Shown one piece after another: positions 1 to 11,950 of a DNA stretch of 64,000 nt. Numbering within the stretch: the first letter of the stretch is position 1; each line of letters begins with the position of its first letter. A program made the translations under genes and the position numbers. The DNA comes from Dendrophyllia cribrosa (lineage: Eukaryota > Cnidaria > Anthozoa > Scleractinia > Dendrophylliidae): positions 36,974,605-37,038,604 of the forward strand of contig JAJLRJ010000005.1 in assembly GCA_024195265.1 (NCBI GenBank). The letters run 5' to 3'. Under the pieces are notes generated by a model that saw only the letters and a program-made list of their open reading frames with translations, ran no database searches and was not told the origin of the DNA.

Positions 1-28
1 GAACCAGGGATGAAATTGAACTACAACA
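1..28. repeat. Terminal fragment of a MITE, cut by the window edge
   Basis: The first 28 bases end in GAACTACAACA followed by TATA. The same end closes the complete MITE at 37027-37156. Only one end lies inside the window, so the element must extend to the left. Confidence 0.55.
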
Positions 29-82
29 TATACATATACATAACACTAAGTTAGGAAATGGTTGAAATGTGCTAGGAATTAA

Positions 83-421
83 CACAGGACGAAATAACGA
101 CTTTAAGTGCAAGTAAAGGTTCATTAAAGAAAACTTAAAGAACAATTTCGACTATCTTTAAGTGCACCGTAAATTACTTAAATAAGCCTTTACTTGACAA
201 CACTTAAAGCTAGTAATGAACAATTTAAGTTGCCTTTAAGGGTCTTTAAGTTGTTGAAAAGTTGAATTAAAGATAACGTAAAGGTTCTTAAACACATTAA
301 AGATACTTACTTACTTTAATACATTTAAGAGTATTTACGTCTCAACTTAAAGATTTTCGATACCTTTAAGTAAAATTTAACTTTCTCTTAAAGATTAGTA
401 AATTCATTATTTCGTCCTGTG
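83..421. mobile_element. Harbinger-type MITE (339 bp) with TAA target-site duplication
   Basis: The ends are a perfect inverted repeat, CACAGGACGAAATAA at the left and its complement at the right. They are flanked by TAA at 80-82 and 422-424. A 3 bp TAA/TTA duplication is typical of the PIF/Harbinger superfamily. The interior has no ORF and is unusually rich in CTTTAAG and its complement CTTAAAG, at least nine copies in about 300 bp. Assignment to Harbinger rests on the target site only. Confidence 0.7.
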
Positions 422-424
422 TAA

Positions 425-2757
425 CACTTATACTCTAATCACACTTGAAACGGTGATAAAATACTTTGTAACTAATCTTTATTAACACACTACACAGCAC
501 AGCATAAGGGGTAGGCATCTCGTTTATTGATGCTACATGTTGATAGAGCGAACAATTCAGCAGTGATTCTCCAAAGGTTCCAAATATGGAAAAGCTACAG
601 TATATTCTGAACACCTAGTGACAAAACAAAATAATAATAAAGTCGACAAAGATGCCTTCGCGGAATCATTCTTTAATAGAGCGGTATTCAATTAGGTATT
701 GAGTGTCGGAAAGCCAAAACCAAAGTCTGACCAATCACATCACTCGCAGACAATCCGATGAACCAATCAGAACTCAAAGCAAATACTTGATGGTTAAAAA
801 AGTGGTGCGAGTTTTTTCAGCCAATCACAAGCCGTAGCAATACAAAACCAAAGCAACTGCGAAATTACTTTCGATACTCAATTGAAAACCGGTCTGACCT
901 GAAAACTTCTTAAATAATCTTACATATACCGCGCCTAAAATACTTGTATACGTAACACAATACATTCTTGGATATACTCGTATGTATTTAGAAAATATTT
1001 TGCCCTTCTGGAACGTTTGTTTAAAGTGCAAATATCTGGAAATTGAAAACAAACAAAAAATCAAACATCTTCCACGGAAATCTTCGGACCTCTTCGCAGA
1101 TTTTGTAAAGTGAGCGGAAACGTTCGTATAACCAGCTTCTTCCAATCTTCGGAGACCTGACTAAAATCTTGGGAAATCTATCATCGAAAAATAATTTACG
1201 CTCTTTTAAGTGTTATTTAATTATACAACAAAAGAATTATACACTGGGCTGCTTAGAAATACGAAATTTCTCGTTTTCAAGTCAATATCTCACTTCTTCA
1301 CTGCGATATCAAATTGATCACTCGAAAGCTCACTCTTTTATCTTAGATCTTCGCGCACCTATGTTTGATTTTCTATCTCAGTTTCTAATTTGGGGGTGCA
1401 ATCGTGTGTATTTTGTTATCGTATAAGTATCGATGATGCTAACAATCGGGAATGAATTTCAATAATATTACAAAAATTCATAGTGGTTGTAGATCCTTAT
1501 GATCTTTTGATCTTTTGATTTTTCTGATTTCCTTACAGGACAATTTCTGCTGTACATCTATGGTAGATGTCTCTCTTCGAAGAATCGAAGAATGGTAGAC
1601 GGAGGAAAAACAGAAGAACGATCTTAAACTAGAGGTAGGGAAAAGTTTTCGAATGAAAGCCAGGAGGTCTAAATGAGTGTGCTATTTTCTGAATTTACGG
1701 ACACCTAAAACTCGTTTTGAACAGGAAATTTAAAAAAAATCGATCTTTTTGGAGCATACACAACTAAGTGTATTTATTCAAGTTAAATAAAGATTTTATC
1801 ATTTATCAAACCTCTAAATTGACTGACAAGGCAATACTTTTTCTTAAGAGGTGTTTACAATCGGAGTAAGTCACTTTTTAAATAAAATGCTTTCTTAAGT
1901 TACCAACACCACAGAACATTAAAGCTTTTTTTATTATTTATGGAATTGAATTTCGGTAGTGTTGCAGCTTCTCAGATGAGCTGTCGAGATTGGATAAAAC
2001 GAACAACAGTTATATTGTTTCTTGTTGTATTGTATTGATCCAATTGGTTAGATCTTACGGAAGCTGCAACATCGCCCAGTCACTTATTATCTTTTGCTTT
2101 TCTGATTTTCTAACAGGACGATGGCTGCTAGATGATGGTTAACAACTCGATTCCCCTCTGAGAAAGAATAAACGTTCTCAAAGGACGCGCTAAACCAAGA
2201 ACACGAGGTAGAGAAAACAAATGTAACTTCAAAAGCTTTTTGTAATGAAAATTAGTTCGGAGATTTTCAGAAGGTCTGAATGGACTGGCCTTTACTCAGA
2301 TGACGGATAGATTTAAGCAAAAAACCCCCACCAGCTAGTCACTGGGTGCAAAGAAATAAAAAAAATCAATTGATGTTGTGGTACTGAATCTATAAACATT
2401 GACTGACAAGGCGTCATGGAGGCTTCAACAAAATCGCACGAAGCTTTGATCAGTCAAAATTTATGTTTTCACTCCAACAAAATTGATTTGCGCGTTAAAA
2501 AAATGCGGTAATTACCGTCAAATTTGACTCCTCTTTGCCTTGTAAGCCAGCAATTATACTCCGTTCAGACCATCTGACATTTTTTTTCTGAAAATCGTTG
2601 GAAAGTGCTAAGACTTGTTTTCAATTTTTAAGAAATTTATTTCTGGGTGGAAATTTTGTTTACCTTCATCACTGATTTCCACAGTTTTCATGTTTAAGAG
2701 AGTGTATTAAGCAACGGGAAAATCGATCTTTTTACAAAATGAAATATTTTATAAAGT
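425..2757. other. AT-rich stretch without a recognisable gene
   Basis: Short ORFs on both strands show no family resemblance. Two weak direct repeats are visible: an ACAGGAC-containing block followed by TTGACTGACAAGGC occurs near 1540-1830 and again near 2110-2415. Nothing here can be called a gene. Confidence 0.5.
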
Positions 2758-3181
2758 GCTGTTATGTTAAATTTTTCGTCTATTTGTTTCCATGGTAATC
2801 GCTGTTCAAAATTTTGAAATTTTCCCGCCAAAAGACTTAGAAAAATACGGGCGCCTAAAATACGCATGCGCCGTTTTTTTTTAAATTAAATTATAAATGT
2901 ATTTTATTCTTGTTATCATAAGAAACTCAATAAAACAAACAACAGTGTTCAAGTCTTCAACTGTCTTGTAATCTTTATTTCTTTTACTTATAAAGCAATA
3001 AACACTATTTTATTTACCCTTTAAATAAGTATCTTAATTAGTTAATTGAATTTCAATTAAATCATTTACAAGGTGTCAAGAAAAATGTTTCCTATATATA
3101 CTAAGTCTTTTGGCGGGAAAATTTGGTGAAATTTGCACAGCGTTTCCCCTAACAACATTTTCGAGCAAAAATTTAACAGAA
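2758..3181. repeat. Inverted repeat, about 80 bp arms, 260 bp spacer
   Basis: Arm 2758-2840 ends in CCCGCCAAAAGACTTAG. Arm 3101-3181 begins with the complement and continues with similarity outward to about 3181, with small mismatches. This is probably a MITE or foldback element. No target-site duplication was found. Confidence 0.6.
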
Positions 3182-4138
3182 ATTCCCGCCAAAAATACGA
3201 ATAAATATTTACGTCGAGTGCAATCCATTTCTTGCTTAAAGAAAAAACTCTTTGATTCTTGCACGAGCCGGTGTATACATATTACCTAGGTTAAAAGCAA
3301 CATGGCAAGCTACAAATCTCTAAAATGAATGATTTTTCTTGATGTCCAATTCGAATTTCACTTTTAACAGATTTATAATTTGCCATATTGCCTCTACAAG
3401 ATCTTTTTCAGCCGGTAAAATTCTTGTTTGTAGCACAGACAAAAATGGCCGATGTTTTTTTTTTTTTCGAAAAAGCCTCCCATAAAAACTTTGAGCCACA
3501 AAGTTAGACCAAGTTGTAATGTAATTGAACAGTTTTCATCATAAAGTAACAATGTACTTCCAAATTTATCCATAATTTCTTAACTATAACTACATTTCAA
3601 AAATCAGCTTCTTGGATTGTTTTGATCTGTGCTACAACAAGTTTAAACTAAAAAAGATCTTATCTACTAAATTAACAATAATAGCCCAATGTCTGGTTCT
3701 AAAATGCCATTTTTTGTTCCCACCGAAACAAGTATACCTTTTTTAATGTGAATAGAATACAAAAGTTATACAGACTACAATAAACACAACGTCCTCTTTT
3801 TTTCAGTTTTTTTAAATGTTAATTTTTAACAGTCGTTCTATGAACAACTGAAAAGGAATCGAAGTAATATATGTTAAATTACAAAGTAGCCAAAATTTTT
3901 AATCACGAATGATCTCTTTTTTCTCTTTTTTCGTGAAAACATCTAATAAGCTTACACAAACTAACTCGTTAGGAAATATAATTTTGGAGGCGTAAAAAAC
4001 AACATTGGCCGCTAAACGTATTTTTACCATAAGGTGACTTTAACTAAAATCCTTTTTTTTTTTTCAGTTTCTCTACAAAATTTTATATCTTGAGTATATC
4101 TCGCAAAAAGTAACCAATACAAATGTGCAATTAATGGC
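3182..4138. other. No gene seen
   Basis: AT-rich, with several T-runs and no convincing ORF, exon or repeat structure. Confidence 0.4.
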
Positions 4139-6475
4139 TATGGATTTGATTTACATCTGATTCAGTTCTCCACTGCATAACTCCAATAAAAACTGAAGTG
4201 ATTGCTATCCAATATTTCAAACATCTGAAAATGGCCAAAATATATCGACTTGATTAAAACTATGCTAAATGTTTTAATAACTAATAATTGATGGATCGAG
4301 TAGGCCTTTGCGAGTTTTCAGTTTCTTTACAAAATTCTATATGTTGAGTATATTTTTTGGCCAAAAATAATTATACCTTGAATCAAATTCAAATTTTATT
4401 TTGCCATTAACCACATTAAAAAAATATATAGTAATGGTAATACAATACACTAGAAATTTATAATAACTTAAAGACGATAGACTACAAAATGTTTTAAGGT
4501 GGTAGTGTCAAGGAATGATCAATGATCTACATCTGATTCAGTTCTCCGTCGATTGCGTAACTCCAACAAAAACTAAAGTAATTGCTATCGAATATTTTCA
4601 AGTATCTGAAATTGAGTAATACATTTTACACCTAAAGCTAATTCTTTGAACAACTGATTTGATTTCATCCGATTGTTCTCCATCGTGTAACAAGTACCCA
4701 AAAAACGTTAACGCAAGACCAATGTCAACAAAAAGCTAAATCACGATTGCTATCTACTATTTTTCCAAGTGTCTGGTCATGTCAAAACAACGCATTTACC
4801 CAATTGAATTATGATCGTCCTATAAAACTGTGTATCTGTTGGAAAAGCTAATCTTAGTTGTGTAAATTGGGCAAAATACATCGACTCAGTTTATGATCGT
4901 TCTAAACTTGGTTTCTATGTTTTTGGTGTCAAATGACATATATACTTCACTTTCAGTACAGATCAAAAATCACAAGCGTTAGCAATACGATTGGTGATGA
5001 AAACTTTCCTTAGTATTGTAATAAGTAATCATTGATGGGTCAAGCAGGCTATCAAGTTTTCCCCTTTGGGACAAACATTTAACGTGTTATTTAGTTTTGA
5101 TGCCCTGAACATAAATCATGCAAGTTTTAAATGAAGGGAGCGTGATATATGTATTGGAATTCGCAAGCCCAATTAACAAGGGAACCAAACGGCAAGGAAT
5201 GCAGAAAAGTGTTAATTGTGATATTGTTGAAACCGTCCACCTCATTGGCTAAAACATGAAAATCTACTATCACTTAACCAGGTTGTGCATTTCTTTTTGC
5301 CCAGTTTACAAATTGGTTCCCTTTTAGTGAAAACTATTCCGAGTTTTAATGTAACCAAAATTCTATGTGGAGAACGTGTAAAATTAAAAGCCTTTCTTGG
5401 CCATTGTTTTGGAGTTTAACGATTGGATGAAATCTTGTAGCACATAACGATAGCAAACTTCATTGTTCTGCGGCATTGGCTCTTTTCCACATACATGTAG
5501 AATATCTTTGATTTCAAGAATAGAGGAGGAGTAGATGGTTAATAATTAAATTAATTATATTTCATTATAAAAATAAAGAAAATCCATTTGCGCCAAATAA
5601 ATTCTAGGAAATGTTCGTGCTTAACCAATCAGAATAGCAGAAGACAATAGCTAATAATTTTGCTTCCGTTTGATGAAGTTCCCCAAATGCAATATCTTTT
5701 AAAAATTGCATGTTGTGCGATTGGGTTTCAAATTACTTGAAACCTTTCAAAAATTAGACAAAATGCACCTTGAACCTTAACTTTTTAGCGTTTTTTTAGT
5801 CTAGGCCAATGAGATCACTAGTTGTAACAATGAAAAAAGTTGACATTCCATCGTGCCTTGCCGTTCAGCGCTATCCTTCTTATGCGGATCACAACTTAAA
5901 ATAAACGTTCCAGTACATTTTATTTAAAAAACATGTTGTCCATGTGTTGATGTATTCTCAGTAGGGGAAAGCGAAATGCCGCGGAACAATAGAACATTGC
6001 CTAGTTCGTACACGCATTGTTACTTAACCAACAGAAATGTGAATAAATACTGATTTGATTTACATCTGATTCAGTTCTCCAATATGAATAAATAACTAAG
6101 TCATAATTGCTATCGATTTTTTTTCAAGTCTCTAGTCAAAACAACACAGTTTGCATCTGATTTTGCTCTCAGTTCTCAATTTATGATCGACCCCGCTAAA
6201 ACCTGAGTATTCAACATCAAGGAAAACTACACACAAAGTCGAAAAAACTTTGCTTTCTTTGTTGATACTATTTCTTCATTTTTGGTGTCAGCAAAAATCA
6301 CAAGCGTTAGCAAGACAATTGGTGATGAAACTTTGCTAAATATTTTCGTACAAGAAATAATTCATTGGGCCAGTAGGCTGTTTCGTTTTCAAGTTTCACC
6401 GTTTTGGAATAAAGATCTAATGTATCATTTAGTTTTAATGCTCTGAACATAAATTATGCAAGTTTTAACATCGAC
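4139..6475. repeat. Diverged direct repeats
   Basis: A block containing ACATCTGATTCAGTTCTCC recurs near 4150, 4525 and 6060. A longer unit of roughly 450 bp at about 4650-5130 matches 6050-6470 in the same orientation. It includes CACAAGCGTTAGCAA and GAACATAAATYATGCAAG. The copies differ by many substitutions and indels, so the duplication is old. No coding capacity is seen. Confidence 0.55.
5441..5890 (+). repeat. Left arm of a 4.5 kb inverted-repeat structure
   Basis: About 450 bp that reappears as reverse complement at 9525-9970, roughly 85-90% identical by eye. Shared landmarks are TTCTGCGGCATTGGCTC, the poly-AT block with ATATTTCATTATAAAAATAA, and TATGCGGATCA at the inner edge. The arms enclose 3.6 kb containing the THAP relic and the tRNA-carrying element. 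Confidence 0.75.
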
Positions 6476-6582
6476 AGCGCGTCTTTGAAATAGGACTGAA
6501 TACAAAAGTTCCTTGATTGGATTTCAATGTCTACGCCTTAAACCGCAACTTCAGATTTGGAGATAAAAACATATCAATTAAA

Positions 6583-7098
6583 TTGGCCATTTTGAGGTTG
6601 CGCATGAGACTGGGTCGGTTTCGTTTCGAATTGCACTATGGGACTGTTTTGGAGACGCAATTCAAACATGGCGTCTGCTCAGGATATAAACTAAAGCCGT
6701 GATCTTGTCAAAAATGGGAGAGTTTTGCTGTTGCGTACCTGGATGCAGCAACAACTGGAGAAATTCACCAAATATGAACTTTCTCACTTTACCAAGTGAT
6801 CCAAAAGTAAAAAAGGCGTACACGTACGACTGATACGAAATGCAACCTTGAAGAAGGACGCACCGAGCACAAGGATTTGTGGAGCACATTTTCCAAGTGG
6901 AGTGAGGATGAATGGAAATGAACTTTCTCCAATTATATATATATATTTCCCTGGACTATCATCCCATTTTTGATAAGATCACAGCTTCAGTTTACATCCT
7001 GGGCTGACGCCATGTTTGAATTGCGTTCCCAAAACTGCCCCATAGTGCAATTCGAAACGAAACCGACCCAGTCTCATGCGCAACCTCAAAATTGCCAA
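6583..7098. repeat. Inverted repeat (about 137 bp arms) around a THAP exon
   Basis: Arm 6583-6720 and arm 6962-7098 are reverse complements at high identity. Shared landmarks are TTGAGGTTGCGCATGAGACT and GCAATTCAAACATGGCGTC. The left arm includes the start codon of the THAP reading frame, so the 5' end of that coding unit is present twice, head to head. Confidence 0.75.
6714..6911 (+). pseudogene. THAP-type zinc finger, frameshifted relic
   Basis: From the ATG at 6714 the frame reads MGEFCCCVPGCSNNW and continues to a TGA at 6831. In the next frame, from 6827, it continues RLIRNATLKKDAPSTRICGA then HFPSG. Together this is the THAP C2CH layout: a Cys pair near the N-terminus (CVPGC), the NFLTLPSDP segment, and a distal C-x2-H followed by F. 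THAP domains are DNA-binding modules found in P-element-type transposases and many animal nuclear proteins. One net frameshift near 6825 breaks the domain. Nothing downstream resembles a transposase catalytic domain. It sits between 137 bp inverted arms inside a larger inverted repeat, so a transposon origin is likely. The THAP assignment is fairly secure; the parent gene is unknown. Confidence 0.7.
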
Positions 7099-7221
7099 CA
7101 GCTTAGTTTTTTTCTGCCATGACCTTTAAAATGAAAACATCTTTTTGACAGTACAGCAAAATAAATCTTGTTTAGTCCATGTTGTTCAAAAACCGTAAGG
7201 GTGCTATTCTTTGTCATTTTT

Positions 7222-7853
7222 AACCCGTGAATACGCGCACAAGTGATGAACGGGTTATCGGTAACGAAGACAGATATGCAAATGAGCACTCACTCGCTCC
7301 TTCCATCAGCTGTAAACTTTGTGACGTAATGTTTGTTACGAATGCGTTTTGTAACAAGAATAACGTGAATCCAGCGATAACAATAAGCTTAAAGATGTTG
7401 CGCATTTGGAGTCTTTAATGCAACGATAAAATCGATCTAAAAGGATTTTTAATAATAATAATAATATTTATTGATTTGTATTGCGCAAATATCAATCCAG
7501 GGAAAGAAATTTTCATCTGCGCATTTTTCAACCGAGACACGCGTTTTGATGTGTATCTACCTTGAAGTAATTAAATTTATCCGGTTCCAAGTCAGTGATC
7601 ACGGTGGCCGAATGGTGTAAAGCGTGGACTGTTAGCCGAAAGTTCCCAGGAGTCGAGTCTCGCTCCTGCCGTTCTTTTTTTTTTTTCTTCTTCTTCTTCT
7701 TCTTCAGACTGAACATTATGAAAGTAATGTACCGTATTTTTCCTTTTGCGTTTTGTCAAAAATCCTTATGTGTCAGTGTGAAAACATAACCTTACGCAAT
7801 ATTGCGTTACGCGTTAGCATTTCTTATTCACGGGTTGGCTCTTAGGAGCCTTT
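7222..7853 (+). mobile_element. TIR element carrying a tRNA-like module, copy 1
   Basis: It begins AACCCGTGAATA at 7222, and the complement TATTCACGGGTT ends at 7836. Homology with the second, inverted copy (13376-14293) continues to about 7853 (CTCTTAGGAGCCTTTGA). The interior holds the tRNA-like sequence at 7601-7672 and CGCAATATTGCGTTACGCG near the right end. No protein-coding capacity is seen. The superfamily is not identified. Confidence 0.6.
7601..7672 (+). pseudogene. tRNA-like sequence (Ser/Leu-type A box), probably SINE-like
   Basis: The 72 nt segment starts ACGGTGGCCGAATGG, matching the A-box pattern of tRNA-Ser/Leu. The 5' ACGG pairs with CCGT at the 3' end. A five-pair T stem (AGGAG/CTCCT) can form, but with an enlarged 10 nt loop, and the B box (GAGTCGAGTCTC) departs from GGTTCGANTCC. 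A run of T's follows at once, as in Pol III terminators. It is too degenerate to be a working tRNA. A tRNA-derived module is the best reading. Confidence 0.5.
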
Positions 7854-9524
7854 GATCTGCAACGTGACCTAAAAGGTACAAGAGACAATACAAGCTCAAA
7901 ATAAAATTTCCACACGGTCAGTAAATAAAAGTTTGACCAATCGGATTTCAGTATTCTTATTTCTTCCAAAGCCTTCAGCCGATAATTTCTAGAAAATGCA
8001 ATTCATAAAAATCTTGGAGCACCGTGAACTTTGAGTATCACCAAGGCCGTTTTGAAAACGAAAGTTTAGATTTTTGACTTCATGGCACGATTTCAATTAA
8101 ACTCACTTCATCTCACTTCAGTCTATCTCTTTATGTGAAAGTGAGTAAGTCTCTTGGTTCAGTTTTTTACAGCGGCGCATTAAGTGTTCAAACTAAGAAC
8201 GTATCACCATTAAAAGCTATTGGAAACTCCAATCGAGCCACCTTTAAGTTCTCGCGTGATTGCACAATTTAACTGTTAGGCGAAACAATTGACGTCAGCC
8301 CGTCGTTTAGCTCATCCTGACTCATTACCAACGCAGAATTTTAGCATTTCAATCGTTTAAAACGCTGAAAACAGCAGACAAGTATCAAGGGCATCAAAAC
8401 TTCATGATTTACAGCATTTTTGCTTCAAAAAGATCAAACTTCAAAACTCGTTGTCCATTTACAGCATGCGCACGACTACGGTAAGTAAAATAAACTGATG
8501 ACCTGTACGTTTAGTATGTTTCCTTGCGCTATTTTGAAGGAAAAGCTCTCAAAAACTAACGATGGAAAAAGCGGAGTTTTATTTGGAATCGCTCCAGAAA
8601 AGTACTTAGATCAAACCTTTTAAGAATTTTAATAATCGAAAACACGCTTTTCAATGCGAAATCCTTTTCTAGTTTTGTTTTTGTGATCTGTATAACTATT
8701 CAATTTAATTGTAATTATCTATGTTTCCCAAACCAGACATTAGGGTTTCATAAACTAAGCTACAGAGACGACAAGAGAACATAGACCCTTTAGATATGTT
8801 GATTGTTTTTACCACCCCTTTTGCTCCCAAAAAGCCGAAGTTCGAAAAGCATGTTGTTTCTGTTGTTGAAAACAAATTCACGATGAACAATCATTTTCTT
8901 GGATTTGAAAGATTACGTTGAAAATGTTGTTTGCATTGAAGAAGTCTATGTTCTCTTGTTGAACAACTAATTAATCGATCGATGATGCAAAGCTGTGAAT
9001 TAGTAAGGTGGCACTGTCAATCGTAAACATCGAGAAAATTTTTCTTCTTACAATTACTTTTATATCTTTGCGATCCTAGGTTGTGAAATAATTTTAAACA
9101 ACTTTCTAAACATTTTATCAGTACATTTGTGAATAGACTTAATTTGTTTGTTTCCAGCGGTAATTTGCAAAATGGAATCCAGCTTGTGCCACCTTAATAA
9201 TATCACCTCCTTGCGCCAACTGACAGTGTTACTATGGTAACCAAAGGCACTGATGGAAGGAGACCTTGAGCGATCACGAGCTATTGGATGCGATTATTTT
9301 GACTCAATAACTGCAGATAGTTCACGGTGGAGTAATATCTTTGAGCGAGTTGCTTGCATTGAAGTACTTAGTCCTAAGACTTTCTTTCTTTCTTCAGTTG
9401 TCTGTCGAGTGTGATCGTCCGGGTTGGTGCAGTTTTGTAAAGAACTGTCATTTCGACAACCTGAGCGGAAGTCATTTTCAGAACCATTTGAATTGTAAAC
9501 CGTCAGTTGATGATATTAAGTAAT
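7854..9524. other. Interior of the large inverted repeat, no gene seen
   Basis: No convincing ORF is seen. A T-rich block and short repeats are present. Near 9440-9490 lies a sequence that, on the minus strand, resembles a decayed hammerhead core (described in the findings). Confidence 0.4.
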
Positions 9525-9970
9525 GATCCGCATAAGAAGGATAGCGCCAACGACAATGGAATGTCAAACACGATGGAATGTCAAGAATTTTCATTGTTAA
9601 AACTAGTGATCTGATTGGCCTAGACTCAAAAACCGCTAAAAAGTTAAGGTTCAAGGTGCATTTTGTCTAATTTTTTTAACGTTTTAAGTAATTTGAGACC
9701 CAATCGCATAACATACAATTTTTAAAAGAAATTGTATTTGAGGAACTTCATCAAAGAAGCAAAATTATTAGCTATTGTCTTCTACTATTCTGATTGGTTA
9801 AGCACGAACATTTCCTAAAATTTATTTGACGCAAATGGATTTTCTTTATTTTTATAATGAAATATAATTATTAACCATCAGGTCCTCCTCTATTCTTGAA
9901 ATCAAAGATATTCTATGTGGGAAAGAGCCAATGCCGCAGAACAATGGAGTTTGCTACCGTTCTTATGTGG
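9525..9970 (-). repeat. Right arm of the 4.5 kb inverted-repeat structure
   Basis: Reverse complement of 5441-5890, starting with GATCCGCATAAGAAGGATAG and ending near CTTATGTGG. Small indels distinguish it from the left arm. Confidence 0.75.
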
Positions 9971-10121
9971 AACAATACTGTAGTGTCCTGTGTACATCCG
10001 GGACTATCTTAACGCGGGAAACGGCGGTTGTTATTCGAGTGGAGCTGTACGTAGCGGTGGGAAATACATTACAAATACTTAATGTGTTATAGTTTGATGC
10101 TATTGACTGTTAAGACTCTAG

Positions 10122-10494
10122 TCATTGATTGGTGCGTTTCGATCGGTGCATTGTTAGCGTCATTTTTGTCGATCTATTGTTTGTTTGTCTGTTCTGTTGA
10201 CAAGTCGTTTGTAGTAGTCTACTGTGGGAAACGCATTCAGCAGAGTCCCAGTCAATAATGTGATTGCTGACGTCATCCGTTTGTTCAGTCAGTCTATGTT
10301 CAATTTCTGCCAGTCGCTGCATTTGATCTCAGTGTATACTGCTCCTTGTCTTTCGCCAGGTTTCTGAGTGACACGAATGTTGTAAGGTTGTAGGATCCGT
10401 GTAACAGTCTCAGAAGTGTCCTTAATGTAGGGTTATTTGTCGCTGCAGTAACAGGTTTCGCGTTCGTTGTCAAGATACCTGGTTGCGCTGGTCT
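10122..10494 (-). pseudogene. GIY-YIG tail of a retroelement (Penelope-like), broken
   Basis: Read leftward from 10494, one frame gives ETSATRYLDNER, a stop, then DTSETVTRILQPYNIRV and QGAVYTEIKCSD. After a frameshift another frame continues LTEQTDDVSNH and IDWDSAECVSHS. These pieces follow the order of the C-terminal region that ends many cnidarian retroelement polyproteins with a GIY-YIG endonuclease: a linker, the AVY-x-I-x-C-x-(D/C) start of the nuclease, then the NH and DWDSAECV segments. At least one stop and one frameshift are present, and the central part of the nuclease is deleted. No reverse transcriptase is adjacent. The family call is from memory of related proteins, without a search. 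Confidence 0.65.
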
Positions 10495-10799
10495 CGCCAA
10501 GGTTTTATTGATGGAAAAATACTATTTCACCTTAAACAATTTGCACTAATTGATTCAAAATGCACGTATGCTATAGCTCATGATCAGTGAACAAAGACTG
10601 AAATCGTCTGTTCTTTCGATGAATCAAAATTTACAGAACTAAACGATCGCTCAACGTCACTAGAACTGTATCAGATCTTAAGATTCAGTGCCTTTTGGAA
10701 ACTAGGTTTAAAATAGTGGCTGATAAAAAAAATCGTGTTAAAATATGTTTCGTACGCTTTACCAGCTTAGTGCGGTCCTTCATTTAAACCCTTTCACTC

Positions 10800-11950
10800 C
10801 AAGAGTCAATAACTTTTGAGTTTGTGGATGAGCAGTACGTATTATTACTTTTCTGTTGTAGAAGGTGGTTCTAACTTGGAAGTCTGTGGATGAAATCCTA
10901 AAGTGTAACCATTCAAATGAAAGCTATTGAGCAGTACTTTCCCGCGGTACTGTTTATTATGCTGTACAAGGTGGTTATAGTTTTCGAGTCTGTGGATGAA
11001 ATCCTAAAGTGTGACCATTCAAATCAAAGCTATTAAGAAACACTTTCCTGTTGTACTGTTTATTACGCTGTACAAGGTGGTTCTAACTTTTGAGTCTGTG
11101 GATGAAACCCTGAAGTGTGACCATTCAAATGAAAGATACTGAGCAGTACTTTCCTGTGGTACTGTTTATTATGCTGTACAAGGTGGTTCTATCTTTTGAG
11201 TCTGTGGATGAAACCCTGAAGTGTGACCATTCAGATGAAAGCTACTGAGCAGTACTTTCCTGTGGTGCTGTTTATTATGCTGTACAAGGTGGTTCTAACT
11301 TTTGAGTCTGTGGATGAAACCCTGAAGTATGACCATTCAGATGAAAGCTACTGAGCAGTACTTTCCTGTGGTGCTGTTTATTATGCTGTACAAGGTGGTT
11401 CTATCTTTTGAGTCTGGATGAAACCCTGAGGTGTGACCATTCAGATGAAAGCTATTGAGCAGTAATTTCCTGTGGTACTGTTTATTACGCTGTACAAGGT
11501 AGTTCTAACTTTTGAGTCTGTGGATGAAATCCTAAAGTGTGACCATTCAAATGAAAGCTATTGAGCAGTACTTTCCTGTGGTGCTGTTTATTATGCTGTA
11601 CAAGGTGGTTCTAACTTTTGAGTCTGTGGATGAAACCCTGAAGTATGACCATTCAGATGAAAGCTACTGAGCAGTACTTTCCTGTGGTGCTGTTTATTAT
11701 GCTGTACAAGGTGGTTCTAGTCTTTTGAGTCTGGATGAAACCCTGAAGTGTGACCATTCAAATGAAAGCTACAGAGCAGTACGTTCTTGTGGTACTGTTT
11801 GAGTATGTGGATGAAACCCTAAAGTGTGACCATTCAAATGAAAGCTACAGAGCAGTCCGTTCTTGTGGTACTCAGGTTTATTTGCTGTACAACGTGGTTC
11901 TGATTTTTAACTCTGTGGGCAAAATCTTAAAGTTTGACCATTCAAATTAA
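10800..11950. repeat. Satellite of about eleven 106 bp units
   Basis: GTGTGACCATTCAAATGAAA recurs every 106 bp (attcaaat at 10911, 11017, 11123 and so on). Each unit also carries CAGTACTTTCCTGTGG and TGCTGTACAAGGTGGTTCTA. Some units are shortened, for example near 11410 and 11800. The array is preceded by AACCCTTTCACTCC, a phrase I associate with coral repeats. Confidence 0.85.

Noticed and set aside
825..1145. 106-codon minus-strand ORF
   Set aside because: No motif, no splice or start context, no repeated relatives; length is within chance for this region.
7601..7672. Functional tRNA gene
   Set aside because: T loop is enlarged, the B box deviates, and the anticodon arm is poor; a tRNA-derived module in a mobile element fits better.
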